Source of the DNA: Actinomadura rupiterrae
GTDB taxonomy: Bacteria > Actinomycetota > Actinomycetes > Streptosporangiales > Streptosporangiaceae
DNA: 64,000 nucleotides
Assembly: GCF_024172125.1 (NCBI RefSeq)
Contig: NZ_JAMZEA010000016.1
Location: 182,220-246,219 of the forward strand
Direction: 5' to 3'
Part shown: positions 49,312-57,998 of the stretch, piece by piece
Layout of the letters: every line of letters starts with the position of its first letter
Position numbering within the stretch: position 1 is the first letter of the stretch
Notes under the pieces: generated by a model
Database searches by the model: none
What the model was told of the DNA's origin: nothing
Seen by the model: only the letters and a program-made list of their open reading frames with translations
Program-made: the position numbers and the translations under genes

Positions 49312-50562
49312 TCAGCCCTTCAGGGTGTAGCGGATCGGGAGGCGCTTGAGGCCGCCGACGAAGGTCGTCGCGATGCCGGTCGGCTCGCCGTCCAGCTCGA
49401 CCGACTCCAGGCGCGGCAGCAGCTCCTCGAAGAACGCGCGCACCTCGATCCGGGCCAGCGCCGCGCCGAGGCAGTAGTGCACGCCGAACCCGAACGCGAG
49501 GTGCTTGTTCGGGTCGCGGCCGACGTCGAAGCGGAACGGGTCGTCGAAGACGTCCTCGTCGCGGTTCGCGCTCGGGTACGACAGCAGCAGCGAGTCGCCC
49601 GCGCGGATCGGGACGCCGCGCAGCTCGTAGTCGGCCGTCGCCGTCCGCATGAACTCCTTGACCGGCGTCACCCAGCGGATCATCTCGTCCACCGCGAGTG
49701 GCATCAGCGCCAGGTCGCCGCGGAGCCGTTCCAGCTGGTCGGGGTGGGTGACCAGGGCGTGCAGCCCGCCCGCGATCGTGGACGAGGTCGTGTCGTGCCC
49801 CGCCGTCGCGATGATCACGTAGTAGGACGCGGTGTCCATGTCGTTCAGCGGCGCGCCCTCCACCCGGGCGTTCGCGATCGCCGAGGCGAGGTCGTCGGTG
49901 GGGTGCGCGCGGCGGGCGGCGGTCAGCTCCTGGAAGTAGGCGAAGAAGTCGAGCAGGACGGCGAGCTTCTCCTCCGCCGTCGTGCCGCGCTGGAGCTCGG
50001 CGTCGTCGCCGCCGAACAGCTCCTGGGTCAGGCTGAGCATCCGGTCGAAGTCGGATTCGGGCAGGCCGAGCAGCGACAGGATCACGTAGAGCGGGAAGTG
50101 GACCGCGACCTCGCGCGCGAAGTCGCAGCGTCCGCCGAGGTCGGCGAGCCGGTCGACGTAGCGCCGGGCCAGCTCGCGGACGCGCGGTTCGAGCGCCCGC
50201 ATCGCCTTGGGCCGGAACCAGTCCGCGCCGATCGCGCGGATGACGCGGTGGTCCGGGTCGTCCATGTGGATGAGCGTGCGCAGCGCGGTCCCCTGCGCGA
50301 TCCGCTCGGCGTTGAACGCGTCGAACTCGGCGGTGCCGAGGATCGGGCGCGGCGCGTTCAGGAACAGGTCGTGCCGCCGCTCGACCTCCAGCACGTCCGC
50401 GTGCCGGGTGACCGCCCAGAACGGGTTGTAGCCGTCCTGCCCGACGCGGTGCACGGGCGCCTCGCGGCGGAGCAGCGCGAGGGCCTGGTGCAGCCGGGCG
50501 TCGTCGGCGTAGGCGGACGGCGTCGCGAGGGTCCGGCCCGCCTCGTCCACGGTCATGGTCAT
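49312..50562 (-). CDS. Cytochrome P450
   Basis: A 416-residue soluble bacterial P450. The I-helix oxygen-binding AGHDT is at 254-258, the K-helix E293-M-I-R296 and the haem ligand C364 in FGFGVHYCLGAALAR. It hydroxylates a hydrophobic substrate using ferredoxin-delivered electrons; no ferredoxin gene is adjacent. The sequence style (YNPFWAVTRHADVLEVERRHD) is that of actinobacterial P450s acting on terpenoids, fatty acids or steroids, but the substrate is not determined. AGGAG lies five bases before the ATG. It is closely coupled to the zinc alcohol dehydrogenase downstream. Confidence 0.96.
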   Translation of the reverse strand: MTMTVDEAGRTLATPSAYADDARLHQALALLRREAPVHRVGQDGYNPFWAVTRHADVLEVERRHDLFLNAPRPILGTAEFDAFNAERIAQGTALRTLIHMDDPDHRVIRAIGADWFRPKAMRALEPRVRELARRYVDRLADLGGRCDFAREVAVHFPLYVILSLLGLPESDFDRMLSLTQELFGGDDAELQRGTTAEEKLAVLLDFFAYFQELTAARRAHPTDDLASAIANARVEGAPLNDMDTASYYVIIATAGHDTTSSTIAGGLHALVTHPDQLERLRGDLALMPLAVDEMIRWVTPVKEFMRTATADYELRGVPIRAGDSLLLSYPSANRDEDVFDDPFRFDVGRDPNKHLAFGFGVHYCLGAALARIEVRAFFEELLPRLESVELDGEPTGIATTFVGGLKRLPIRYTLKG

Positions 50563-50681
50563 GTCGGCTCCTCACGGGGGGTGGTCCGTTACGGAACCTA
50601 GAAGCCGAATCCCGTTCGGTCAACCCTCGTTGATCTTGATGTGGACGCCGCGGTCAGATGCCGGACCGGAGGGGGCCGTGG

Positions 50682-51446
50682 TCAGATGTCGGAGAAGTCG
50701 CCGTGCCGGCCGTGCCCGGCGGCGAACCGGGCGGCGCCGGTGACCGCCGCGTCCAGTCCGGTCAGGCCGTGCCGGTACTCGGTCGCGATCGCCGCGTCCT
50801 CGTCCAGGCCCTCGCACTCCAGCGCGGACAGGCGGTCGCCGCGCAGCGTCGGCTGCGGGAACCGCGCCAGCTGCGCGGCCAGCTCCTCGGCGGCCCGGCG
50901 CGACTCCCCCCGCGGGACGAGCCGGTTCGCGAGGCCGATGTCGAACGCCTCGCGCGCCTCCACCGGACGCCCGGTCAGGATCATGTCCATCGCGCGGGAC
51001 GTCCCGATCAGCCGGGGCAGCCGGAACGTGCCGCCGTCGATCAGCGGGACGCCCCAGCGGCGGCAGAACACGCCGAACACCGCGTCCTCTTCAACGACAC
51101 GCAAGTCGCACCAGAGCGCAAGCTCCAACCCCCCGGCGACGGCATGCCCGGCGACGGCGGCGATGACCGGCTTGGTCAGGCGCATCCGGGTCGGGCCCAT
51201 CGGTCCGTCGCCGTCCGGTTCGATGCGGTTGGCCCGTCCGTCGCCGATGCCCTTGAGGTCGGCGCCCGCGCAGAACGTCCCGCCCTCGCCCCACAGGACG
51301 GCCACGGACGCGTCCGGGTCGGCGTCGAACGCGCGGAACGCGGCGGCCAGCTCGTCGGCGGTCGGACGGTCCACGGCGTTGCGGACGTCCGGCCTGGACA
51401 GGATCACGGTGGTGACGGGTCCGTCTCGTTCCACGCGGACGCCCAT
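50682..51446 (-). CDS. Enoyl-CoA hydratase/isomerase family protein
   Basis: A 254-residue crotonase-fold protein. The oxyanion-hole segments GGTFCAGADLKGIG and AVAGHAVAGGLELALWCDLRV are present. The RRWGVPLIDGGTFRLPRLIG segment marks a common actinobacterial subgroup in which the second catalytic Glu is absent, so hydration of enoyl-CoA is not assured and isomerase or hydrolase activity is possible. GGGAG lies seven bases before the ATG. It lies 119 bases upstream of the P450 on the same strand and is divergent from the PaaX regulator, which may control the whole set. Confidence 0.92.
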   Translation of the reverse strand: MGVRVERDGPVTTVILSRPDVRNAVDRPTADELAAAFRAFDADPDASVAVLWGEGGTFCAGADLKGIGDGRANRIEPDGDGPMGPTRMRLTKPVIAAVAGHAVAGGLELALWCDLRVVEEDAVFGVFCRRWGVPLIDGGTFRLPRLIGTSRAMDMILTGRPVEAREAFDIGLANRLVPRGESRRAAEELAAQLARFPQPTLRGDRLSALECEGLDEDAAIATEYRHGLTGLDAAVTGAARFAAGHGRHGDFSDI

Positions 51447-51549
51447 GCGGCGGCTCCCTCGTTCGCGTCTCTCGCAGGGTACGAGCCGGCCCTTCGAAAC
51501 CCTCGCAGGGCACGGGCGGCCCACCGGAACCCTGCCCCGATACCCGGAC

Positions 51550-51585
51550 ATTACATGTCGCCTGCACGCGATGGAAGGATGTAAT
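51550..51585. promoter_or_regulatory. Inverted repeat between hydratase and PaaX genes (candidate operator)
   Basis: ATTACAT at 51550-51556 and ATGTAAT at 51579-51585 are perfect inverted copies, 29 bases apart start to start, in the 160-base gap between divergent genes. The AT-rich halves stand out from the surroundings. The PaaX-type protein encoded at 51607 is the natural candidate binder. Confidence 0.52.
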
Positions 51586-51606
51586 CAGGGTAGGGTCCGG
51601 CTCAGG

Positions 51607-52347
51607 ATGACGACGAACCACCTGGGACTGCGCCCCCTTACCGCCCGGTCGGTCGTGCTCAGCACGCTGCTCGGCGTCCACCCGCCCCGGCTCCCCGCCC
51701 GCTACCTGGTGCGCGTCGGCGAGCGGTTCGGGATCGCCGAGGGCACCGTCCGGGTCGCGCTGTCCCGGATGGTCGCGGCCGGCGACCTCGTCCAGGTGGA
51801 CGGCGCGTACGCGCTCACCGACCGGCTGCTGTCCCGGCAGCGCCGCCAGGACGAGTCGCGCGAGCCCCGCACCCGCCCCTGGGACGGCACCTGGGAGATC
51901 GCCGTCGTCACCGCCGAGCGCCGTCCCGCCGCCGACCGCGCCGCGCTCCGCCAGACCATGTCCGAGCTGCGCCTCGCCGAGCTGCGCGAGGGCACCTGGC
52001 TGCGCCCGGCGAACCTCGCCCGGCCGCGTCCGGAGATCGTCGAGCGGCAGTGCGTGACCCTGACCGGACGTCCCGAACGTCCGCCCGCCGACCTCGCCGC
52101 CTCCCTCTGGGACCTCGGCGCCTGGGCCGGCACCGCCCGCGCCCTGCTGGAGGCGCTCGACGCGTCCGGCACGTTCGCCGACCAGTTCACCATCTCGGCC
52201 GCCGTCCTGCGCCACCTGCTGAACGACCCGCTGCTCCCGGACGACCTGCTCCCCGCCGACTGGCCCGGCCGCGCCCTGCGCGAGCACTACCGCGACTTCG
52301 CCGCCGGCTTCGAACGCCTCATCCTCCAGCAGGTCGGCACGTCCTAG
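51607..52347 (+). CDS. PaaX family transcriptional regulator
   Basis: A 246-residue PaaX-like repressor. The N-terminal winged HTH is recognisable as RYLVRVGERFGIAEGTVRVALSRMVAAGDLVQVDGAYALT. The central DGTWEIAVVTAERRPAADRAALRQTM segment and the C-terminal helical region (LPADWPGRALREHYRDFAAGF) match the family. Characterised PaaX binds CoA thioesters and represses aromatic-acid catabolism. Divergent to an enoyl-CoA hydratase with an ATTACAT inverted repeat between, it probably derepresses the hydratase-P450-dehydrogenase set when an acyl-CoA accumulates. Confidence 0.9.
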   Translation: MTTNHLGLRPLTARSVVLSTLLGVHPPRLPARYLVRVGERFGIAEGTVRVALSRMVAAGDLVQVDGAYALTDRLLSRQRRQDESREPRTRPWDGTWEIAVVTAERRPAADRAALRQTMSELRLAELREGTWLRPANLARPRPEIVERQCVTLTGRPERPPADLAASLWDLGAWAGTARALLEALDASGTFADQFTISAAVLRHLLNDPLLPDDLLPADWPGRALREHYRDFAAGFERLILQQVGTS

Positions 52348-52443
52348 TACACCTTCGTACACGGCGCATAGGGGGCTTACGCCTACCCTGACTGTGGGCC
52401 AAGGGCGACTGTGCGGAGCGCCGCCGCTCCATAGCTTGGGCCC

Positions 52444-54000
52444 ATGGTCTCCTACACCAGCAGGCGCAACGTGTTCCGCGGCGGCTTCTGCACCGCGGCG
52501 GCGGCGACCGACACCCTTCCCGGCCCGATCGTCGAGGCCGTCGACATCGAACTGGACTCGCTCGAACCCGTCCCGGCGTCCCGCGTCGGCTGGGGCGACG
52601 CCCGCCACCTCTCGCTGGCCGCGCGGGGACGCAACCGCCGCTTCGAGGGAAGGCCGGACCACGTCTGGGTCGCCGGGCGGACGAGCGACGTCGTCCGGGC
52701 CGTCCAGGACGCGGTGCACACCGGGCGGCGGCTCGCGGTGCGCAGCGGCGGGCACTGCTACGAGGGCCTGGTCGCCGACCCGGACGTCCGGGTCGTGATC
52801 GACATGTCCGCGATGACCGCCGTGTACTGGGACGCGGCGCGGCGCGCGCACGCCGTCGAGGCCGGCGCCACGCTGGGCGAGGCCTACCGCAAGCTGTACC
52901 TCGGCTGGGGCGTGACCGTCCCGGCGGGGCGGTGCACGTCGGTCGGCGCGGGCGGGCACTTCGTCGGCGGGGGTTCCGGCCCGCTCTCCCGCACGCTGGG
53001 CCTGTCCGTAGACCACCTGTACGCCGTCGAGACCGTCGTCGTGGACGGATCGGGCCGCGCCCGCCCGGTCATCGCGACCCGCGACCCCGAAGACCCGAAC
53101 CGCGACCTGTGGTGGGCGCACACCGGAGGCGGCGGCGGCACGTTCGGCGTCGTCACCCGCTACTGGTTCCGCGACCTCCCGACCCCGCCCGCCGCCGCGC
53201 TGACCTTCGACGTCCACTGGCCCTGGACCGGCCTCGACCAGGACGCCTTCGTCCGCATGCTGAGCAACCACGGCCGCTGGATCGAACGCAACAGCACCCC
53301 GGGCATGCCGTCCAACCGCCTGTACAGCGAACTCCGCCTGACCCGTCCGCAAACGGGACGGATCACTCTGCACGGGCAGGTCGCGTCCGCGAGCCGCGGC
53401 TACGCCGAGAACCTCCTGCACGACCACGTCACCGCGATCAGCGCGAACCTCCCCGTCCGTCCAGTGGTGACGACCCGCTTCGAGCCCTGGCTGACGTCCG
53501 CGCTCCAGGACACCCCCGCGATGCCCAGCCGCCTGAAAGCGAAGTCGGCCTACCTCCGCCGCCGCTTCACGCAGTCCCAGTCCCAGGCGCTCTACCGCAG
53601 CCTCACCCGCGCCGACTACGACCACCCCGGCGGAAGCCTCAGCCTCTACACGTCAGGCGGCACCGGGAACGCCGTCGCCCCGGACGCCACCGCCGTCCCG
53701 CACCGCGCCGCCGTCATGCAGCTGTTCCTCGCCAACGCCTGGGACGGCCCGGAGGACGAGCCCCGCCACCTCGCCTGGACCCGCGAGACCTACCGGGACC
53801 TCTTCGCCGAAACCGGCGGCGTCCCCCCGGACGGCGCCGCCATCAACTACGCCGACACCGACCTGGCCGACCCGGCGTGGAACCAGCACACCCCGTGGCA
53901 ACGCCTCTACTTCGGCGCGAACTACCCCCGCCTACAACGCGTGAAGGCCCGCTGGGACCCCCTCAACGTCTTCCACCACGCCCTGTCCGTCCGCCGCTAA
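52444..54000 (+). CDS. FAD-linked oxidase, berberine-bridge-enzyme type with bicovalent FAD site
   Basis: A 518-residue PCMH-fold flavoprotein. Both covalent attachment residues of bicovalent BBE enzymes are present: H104 in VRSGGHCYEG and C164 in PAGRCTSVGAGGHFVGGG. The C-terminal BBE segment (AINYADTDLADPAWN, then WQRLYFGANYPRLQRVKARWDPLNVFHH) is complete. Such enzymes oxidise sugars, alkaloids or polyketides and often tailor antibiotics; the high-potential bicovalent FAD suits demanding oxidations. No clear signal peptide is seen although RRNVFRG near the start is basic. Its TAA stop overlaps the stop of the convergent small gene. Confidence 0.92.
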   Translation: MVSYTSRRNVFRGGFCTAAAATDTLPGPIVEAVDIELDSLEPVPASRVGWGDARHLSLAARGRNRRFEGRPDHVWVAGRTSDVVRAVQDAVHTGRRLAVRSGGHCYEGLVADPDVRVVIDMSAMTAVYWDAARRAHAVEAGATLGEAYRKLYLGWGVTVPAGRCTSVGAGGHFVGGGSGPLSRTLGLSVDHLYAVETVVVDGSGRARPVIATRDPEDPNRDLWWAHTGGGGGTFGVVTRYWFRDLPTPPAAALTFDVHWPWTGLDQDAFVRMLSNHGRWIERNSTPGMPSNRLYSELRLTRPQTGRITLHGQVASASRGYAENLLHDHVTAISANLPVRPVVTTRFEPWLTSALQDTPAMPSRLKAKSAYLRRRFTQSQSQALYRSLTRADYDHPGGSLSLYTSGGTGNAVAPDATAVPHRAAVMQLFLANAWDGPEDEPRHLAWTRETYRDLFAETGGVPPDGAAINYADTDLADPAWNQHTPWQRLYFGANYPRLQRVKARWDPLNVFHHALSVRR

Positions 54001-54401
54001 ACCGCGGGATACCACCCGAGCCGCTCAGCCACCCGCTCCCGCAGAACCAGGTACTCATCCTTGCGCCGCTTCGGAAACGGCCGCGGCCGCTCGACCACGT
54101 CCCTGCCCACGACCCGCTGCCCGCTTTTGAACTGTTCGAGCGTGAGGTCAAGCTCGACCCCGCTGTCCAGCACGTTCCACCAGTGGAACCCGGCCTGCTC
54201 CCCCGCAGCCGTGAACACCTCCCCCCGCAGCAGCCGTCCGCCAAAGAAGTCGTTCACCACCAACGACGTGATGTCACAGTGCCCCCAAGCCGGATTCTCC
54301 GGCGACCAAGGCCCGCGGGACACATCGTCCGGCGAACACGTGTCCCCACCCCACCCAGCCCGAACCGCCGCCGAAATCTCGTCCAACCCCAAGATCGCCA
54401 T
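53997..54401 (-). CDS. YunG-like small protein
   Basis: A 134-residue protein. PWSPENPAWGHCDITSLVVNDFFGGRLLRGEVF, followed by GFHWWNVLDSGVELDLTLEQF, resembles the YunG-like family, whose conserved Cys and His suggest a papain-like fold; no activity is established. The start ATG was chosen at the family-like MAILGLDEI; GGTGGGGGG just upstream may serve as ribosome site. It is the last of a run of six minus-strand genes led by the DUF6879/XRE/DUF397 set, though cotranscription with that set is only inferred from spacing (43 bases). Confidence 0.66.
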   Translation of the reverse strand: MAILGLDEISAAVRAGWGGDTCSPDDVSRGPWSPENPAWGHCDITSLVVNDFFGGRLLRGEVFTAAGEQAGFHWWNVLDSGVELDLTLEQFKSGQRVVGRDVVERPRPFPKRRKDEYLVLRERVAERLGWYPAV

Positions 54402-54444
54402 CCCCCCACCCTCACACACCCCTACGACACTCCCCCAGCCACGC

Positions 54445-54882
54445 TCAGTGGCACGTCAGCGAGGCAGTGGCCACCAGATAGAGCCCGATGTAATGGGATG
54501 CGTCGAGCGTCCAGAATCCCCACACCACGCCCTGCCCGAGGCGCAGCTCATACAGCGCCCTCCCGAGCCGGACGTCGTCCGCGGGTTCCAGCGCTCCGGA
54601 GACATTCGCCTTGAGCCCGTCCCACTGTTTCGCCAGCCAGGCAACGCCCTCGTCAGGCGTCCGCACGACGTGGTCGACGAGCCGCGCGGGCTTCCGTAGC
54701 CACTCCTGGACGACCAGAGGAGCCTGTTCACACCCTGGATCACGCCGCTGGGCATCGTTCCGATACTGCTCCCCGCTCGCCCGCCACACATGGCAATGCC
54801 AGTGGACGCCGGTTTCCTTCCACCTGTCCGGTTCGCGCTTCCAGTAGTCGTAATCGAAGGGCGGACACGTCACCCTGAGCAT
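54445..54882 (-). CDS. Hypothetical protein rich in Trp and His
   Basis: A 145-residue protein I do not recognise. It has an aromatic N-terminal part (CPPFDYDYWKREPDRW, then VHWHCHVW) with a cluster of His, Trp and Cys that could bind metal. A helical middle follows (LVVQEWLRKPARLVDHVVRTPDEGVAWLAKQW), and the C-terminus is hydrophobic (GLYLVATASLTCH). The start is uncertain: ATG at 54882 abuts AAGG, while a TTG three codons upstream lengthens it. It sits between a DUF397-like gene and the YunG-like gene on the same strand. Confidence 0.57.
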   Translation of the reverse strand: MLRVTCPPFDYDYWKREPDRWKETGVHWHCHVWRASGEQYRNDAQRRDPGCEQAPLVVQEWLRKPARLVDHVVRTPDEGVAWLAKQWDGLKANVSGALEPADDVRLGRALYELRLGQGVVWGFWTLDASHYIGLYLVATASLTCH

Positions 54883-54950
54883 CCTTGTCAAAGAAGAGGC
54901 CTCGCCGCGGGAGCAGCGAGGCCCGTGACTTTCGCGGAGTGCCGTACCGA

Positions 54951-55160
54951 TCAGGAACCGGAGGCCGCCATCACCTCGGAGCCACTCGGAACGTCGAACT
55001 CACCCTGTTTGACGCCCGCAACGAAGTCCGCCCACTCACGGTGGTCGAAGACGGACGTGCCCCCCTTCTCGTCGGCAACGATCACGGCCTCGCGCACGAT
55101 GGCGACGTTCACGCATCCATCGCTGCACGGCCCACCGCACTGACCCGACTTGATGAACAT
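54951..55160 (-). CDS. DUF397-like protein with extra cysteines
   Basis: A 69-residue protein of the DUF397 type. The family normally reads WRKSSxSxxxxNCVEVA, then VRDSKDP and an ExWxxFxxGVKxGEF-like end. Here the start is degenerate (FIKSGQCGGPCSDGCVNVAIV, with three cysteines), the middle is VADEKGGTSVFDHREW, and the end ADFVAGVKQGEFD fits well. DUF397 proteins partner the XRE-DUF5753 regulator encoded just upstream. GGAGG lies five bases before the ATG. The cysteines could allow metal binding or redox sensing, an inference only. Confidence 0.78.
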   Translation of the reverse strand: MFIKSGQCGGPCSDGCVNVAIVREAVIVADEKGGTSVFDHREWADFVAGVKQGEFDVPSGSEVMAASGS

Positions 55161-55227
55161 CCGTGCCTCCTTCGGTCCCGGAACGGCGGCTGCCGCCTTC
55201 ATCGTCCGGCTCGACCGCACGATGCGG

Positions 55228-56097
55228 CTAGGAGTTTGACCAGTTTTGCAAGGCGCCACGGGCATCCTGGATCAAGGCCCGCGCATCGCCACCGAAGACC
55301 GCCTGCTGGCGCTGCATCTCGAAGATCTTCAGATAGAGGGCGATGTCGTCCGGCCGCCGGGTGCGGAAGGCCCCTGACCAGTAACCGCTGCGGACAAGCC
55401 TCTCGTCGAAGAGGTAGAACGCCTCGCCCGCCCAGACCTTGCGCCGCCCGGGCGGGATGATGCCGAGCACGACGTTCGGCCGGGTCGCCACGGACGAGAG
55501 CAGGTCGAGTTGCTCCTCCATCACTTCGGGACCACCGTGTACGAAGGTCAGCACGGAGGCCTCGACCAGGAAGAAGTACCGATTGCGCCCAGTGCCGGCC
55601 GTCACGAGGTGCTGACGAGAGGTTCGGGCGGCGGCGGCCCTTTCCACGTCCTCGAAGGGCAGGCCGTGGATGGCGGCGTTGATCCGAAGGACGTCCCGGG
55701 CATAGCGAGGCGTCTGAAGGATGCCGGGCACCACGGTGGACTCGTAGACCCGCAGCAGCTCTGTGTCCTCGTAGAGCGGACCGGAGCGCGACTGGATGTG
55801 GACCTGGCCCTTGCGCATCTCGCGGCGGTGTTCGAGCCACATCTGCTCGACCTCGCGATGGACGGCGATCAGCTCGGGGATCAGCTCGGGGATCAGCCGC
55901 GCGACACCGCAGGCGATGGCCCACTTCCGGATGTCGTCCTCGGTCGGTTTCGCCTTGCCGTGCTCGATCCGGGAGATCCGGGCGTTGTTGATACCGGTCC
56001 GCGCGGCCAGCTCCAGCCCGGTGTGGCCCGCGTCCCTGCGGATGTCCCTGAGCCGCTCGGCGAACGCCTTCCGAGCGGCGTTCGCCTGCTCTGACAC
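55228..56097 (-). CDS. XRE family regulator with DUF5753 domain (module A)
   Basis: A 289-residue regulator. An XRE/Cro helix-turn-helix spans about residues 11-65 (FAERLRDIRRDAGHTGLELAARTGINNARISRIEHGKAKP). The DUF5753 effector domain fills residues about 95-285 (YESTVVPGILQTPRYARDVL, then ERAAAARTSRQHLV). WhiJ-like proteins of this kind control development and antibiotic production in Streptomyces with a DUF397 partner. An in-frame 12-base duplication gives the odd LIPELIPEL at about 68-76. It starts at GTG with no clear ribosome site, perhaps read from the upstream DUF6879 gene, whose stop lies 15 bases away. Confidence 0.9.
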   Translation of the reverse strand: MSEQANAARKAFAERLRDIRRDAGHTGLELAARTGINNARISRIEHGKAKPTEDDIRKWAIACGVARLIPELIPELIAVHREVEQMWLEHRREMRKGQVHIQSRSGPLYEDTELLRVYESTVVPGILQTPRYARDVLRINAAIHGLPFEDVERAAAARTSRQHLVTAGTGRNRYFFLVEASVLTFVHGGPEVMEEQLDLLSSVATRPNVVLGIIPPGRRKVWAGEAFYLFDERLVRSGYWSGAFRTRRPDDIALYLKIFEMQRQQAVFGGDARALIQDARGALQNWSNS

Positions 56098-56112
56098 TGC
56101 GACGAAGAGTAC

Positions 56113-56622
56113 CTAGCCTGCCGCGTATTCATGAAGGGGAACGGCCAGGGCAGAAGCGGCGGCGAACGCCTCCAGGCACGCTTTGACCACCTCCGGCTCG
56201 CGGTACAGCTGCACCTCTGCGAGGTTGTCGTCACCGTCCAGGACGTTGAAGAGGGCCTTCTCGCCGTCCAGGACGAAGAAGTCGTTGCCCGGAAGCAGCA
56301 GCCCGGACGTCAGCCGGCGCGGCAGCCAGCGGATGTCCGCACCGGTCAGCTCGATGGCAAGGGCACTGAAGTCCAGGACGAACCGGTGGTACTCAGACAA
56401 CGGCTCGGAGACGACTTTGACCCGCCCGAAGCGCTCGTACCGCCTGGCTTCGAACGTGTCCCGATACGCCTCCGCCGCCCGCCTCACCGCACCGAGGTCA
56501 CCGGCCCGCCAGGATGCGAACAACGCATCGTCCATGGCGTAGTGGTCACGCAACTCCACCTTGAGCAGGCTTCGCACCCCGCTGAGCACCTTGCCGCGCT
56601 GCTGCACCGAGAGCAGTTCCAT
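56113..56622 (-). CDS. DUF6879 family protein
   Basis: A 169-residue protein. The segments LRDHYAMDDALFASWRAGD, VVSEPLSEYHRFVLDF, ADIRWLPRR and DFFVLDGEKALFNVLDGD are typical of DUF6879, a family repeatedly found beside XRE-DUF5753/DUF397 genes in actinomycetes. Function is unknown; the family has been suggested to act with the regulator, but no activity is known to me. It overlaps the preceding small gene by 77 bases in a different frame, an unusually long overlap that implies tight coupling, and precedes the XRE gene by 15 bases. Confidence 0.87.
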   Translation of the reverse strand: MELLSVQQRGKVLSGVRSLLKVELRDHYAMDDALFASWRAGDLGAVRRAAEAYRDTFEARRYERFGRVKVVSEPLSEYHRFVLDFSALAIELTGADIRWLPRRLTSGLLLPGNDFFVLDGEKALFNVLDGDDNLAEVQLYREPEVVKACLEAFAAASALAVPLHEYAAG

Positions 56623-56878
56623 CCAACGCCCTCTCCTCTGGATGCGTCCGGACCAGCAGATCGACCAGGGCCCCCGGAATCTCGACCAGGCCCTCGTCGT
56701 CCTTCAACCCTCTCAGCTGGCTGAGCACGTCCGGATCCGCGTGGAGGACACCCTGGACAGCCCAGGTTCCACGACTCGTGCGGTAGAAGGCCGCGCAGTC
56801 GTCGTCGCCCGTCGAGTCCGGATCCTTGCAGACGAAGGTGAGCCGCAGGTCAGCGCTCCCGTGAACGTTTTGACGCAT
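56546..56878 (-). CDS. Small protein leading the XRE/DUF6879 operon
   Basis: A 110-residue protein, unrecognised by function. It contains RLTFVCKDPDSTGDDDCAAFYRTSRGTWAVQG, then HADPDVLSQLRGLKDDEGLVEIPGALVDLLVR, and ends in a Gly/Ala/Gln-rich basic tail read partly from the overlap with the DUF6879 gene. Small proteins of this look commonly precede DUF6879 genes. GGAGG lies seven bases before the ATG, giving good support for the start. It is the first gene of the minus-strand module and faces the second XRE gene across an AT-rich gap. Confidence 0.72.
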   Translation of the reverse strand: MRQNVHGSADLRLTFVCKDPDSTGDDDCAAFYRTSRGTWAVQGVLHADPDVLSQLRGLKDDEGLVEIPGALVDLLVRTHPEERALDGTALGAAARQGAQRGAKPAQGGVA

Positions 56879-57144
56879 TTTGCAACCTCCCTATCGACAC
56901 ACGCATCGTGGAGCACCGATCAGCCCGGGTCTACTGACCTGCACGACAGATGTCCCTACTGCACGCAACCGCTGCGGCGAACCAGAACCAAGGGATCAGG
57001 CTCCATCACCCATTCACAAAGGGGAAATATTCACCATACCTCCCATTTTTCATTCACGAGATCAGCATCATTCTTGGGCCGTTATTCTCGGAAGATCCCG
57101 AGCTGGACCCGCGCGTCCAATCACCCCCGGGGAAGGTCGCCGTC
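56879..57144. promoter_or_regulatory. AT-richer divergent control region between the two XRE modules
   Basis: This gap separates the head-to-head modules. Around 57000-57060 it contains unusually AT-rich sequence (AAAGGGGAAATATTC, CCCATTTTTCATTC) compared with surrounding genes and is likely to hold both promoters and regulator sites. No gene is visible, although one frame stays open through it into the XRE gene. GGAAGG at 57131-57136 is the ribosome site of the XRE gene. Confidence 0.42.
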
Positions 57145-57800
<656 letters not shown>

Positions 57801-57804
<4 letters not shown>

Positions 57805-57998
57805 AGCTGGCGGACCAAGCAGCGGTGCGGTGGCGCAAGAGCAGTCACAGCGGGCACGAGGGTGGGCAATGCGTTGAGGTCGCGGACCTTGCGGGCCTGG
57901 TCGGCCTTCGCGACTCCAAAGATGCTGAGGGCCCGAAAATCATCCTGAGCGTCAAGGGGTGGCAAGCCCTCACACACCGCATCAAGGACTTCGCATGA
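57801..57998 (+). CDS. DUF397 protein
   Basis: A 65-residue DUF397 protein: VRWRKSSHSGHEGGQCVEVADL, then GLVGLRDSKDAEGPKIILS, ending KGWQALTHRIKDF. All family landmarks are present (WRKSSxS, CVEVA, RDSK). It starts at a GTG whose last bases overlap the XRE gene's stop, and its own stop overlaps the start of the next DUF397 gene (ATGA), so all three are translationally coupled. The family likely binds or modulates the XRE partner; its exact activity is not established here. Confidence 0.9.
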
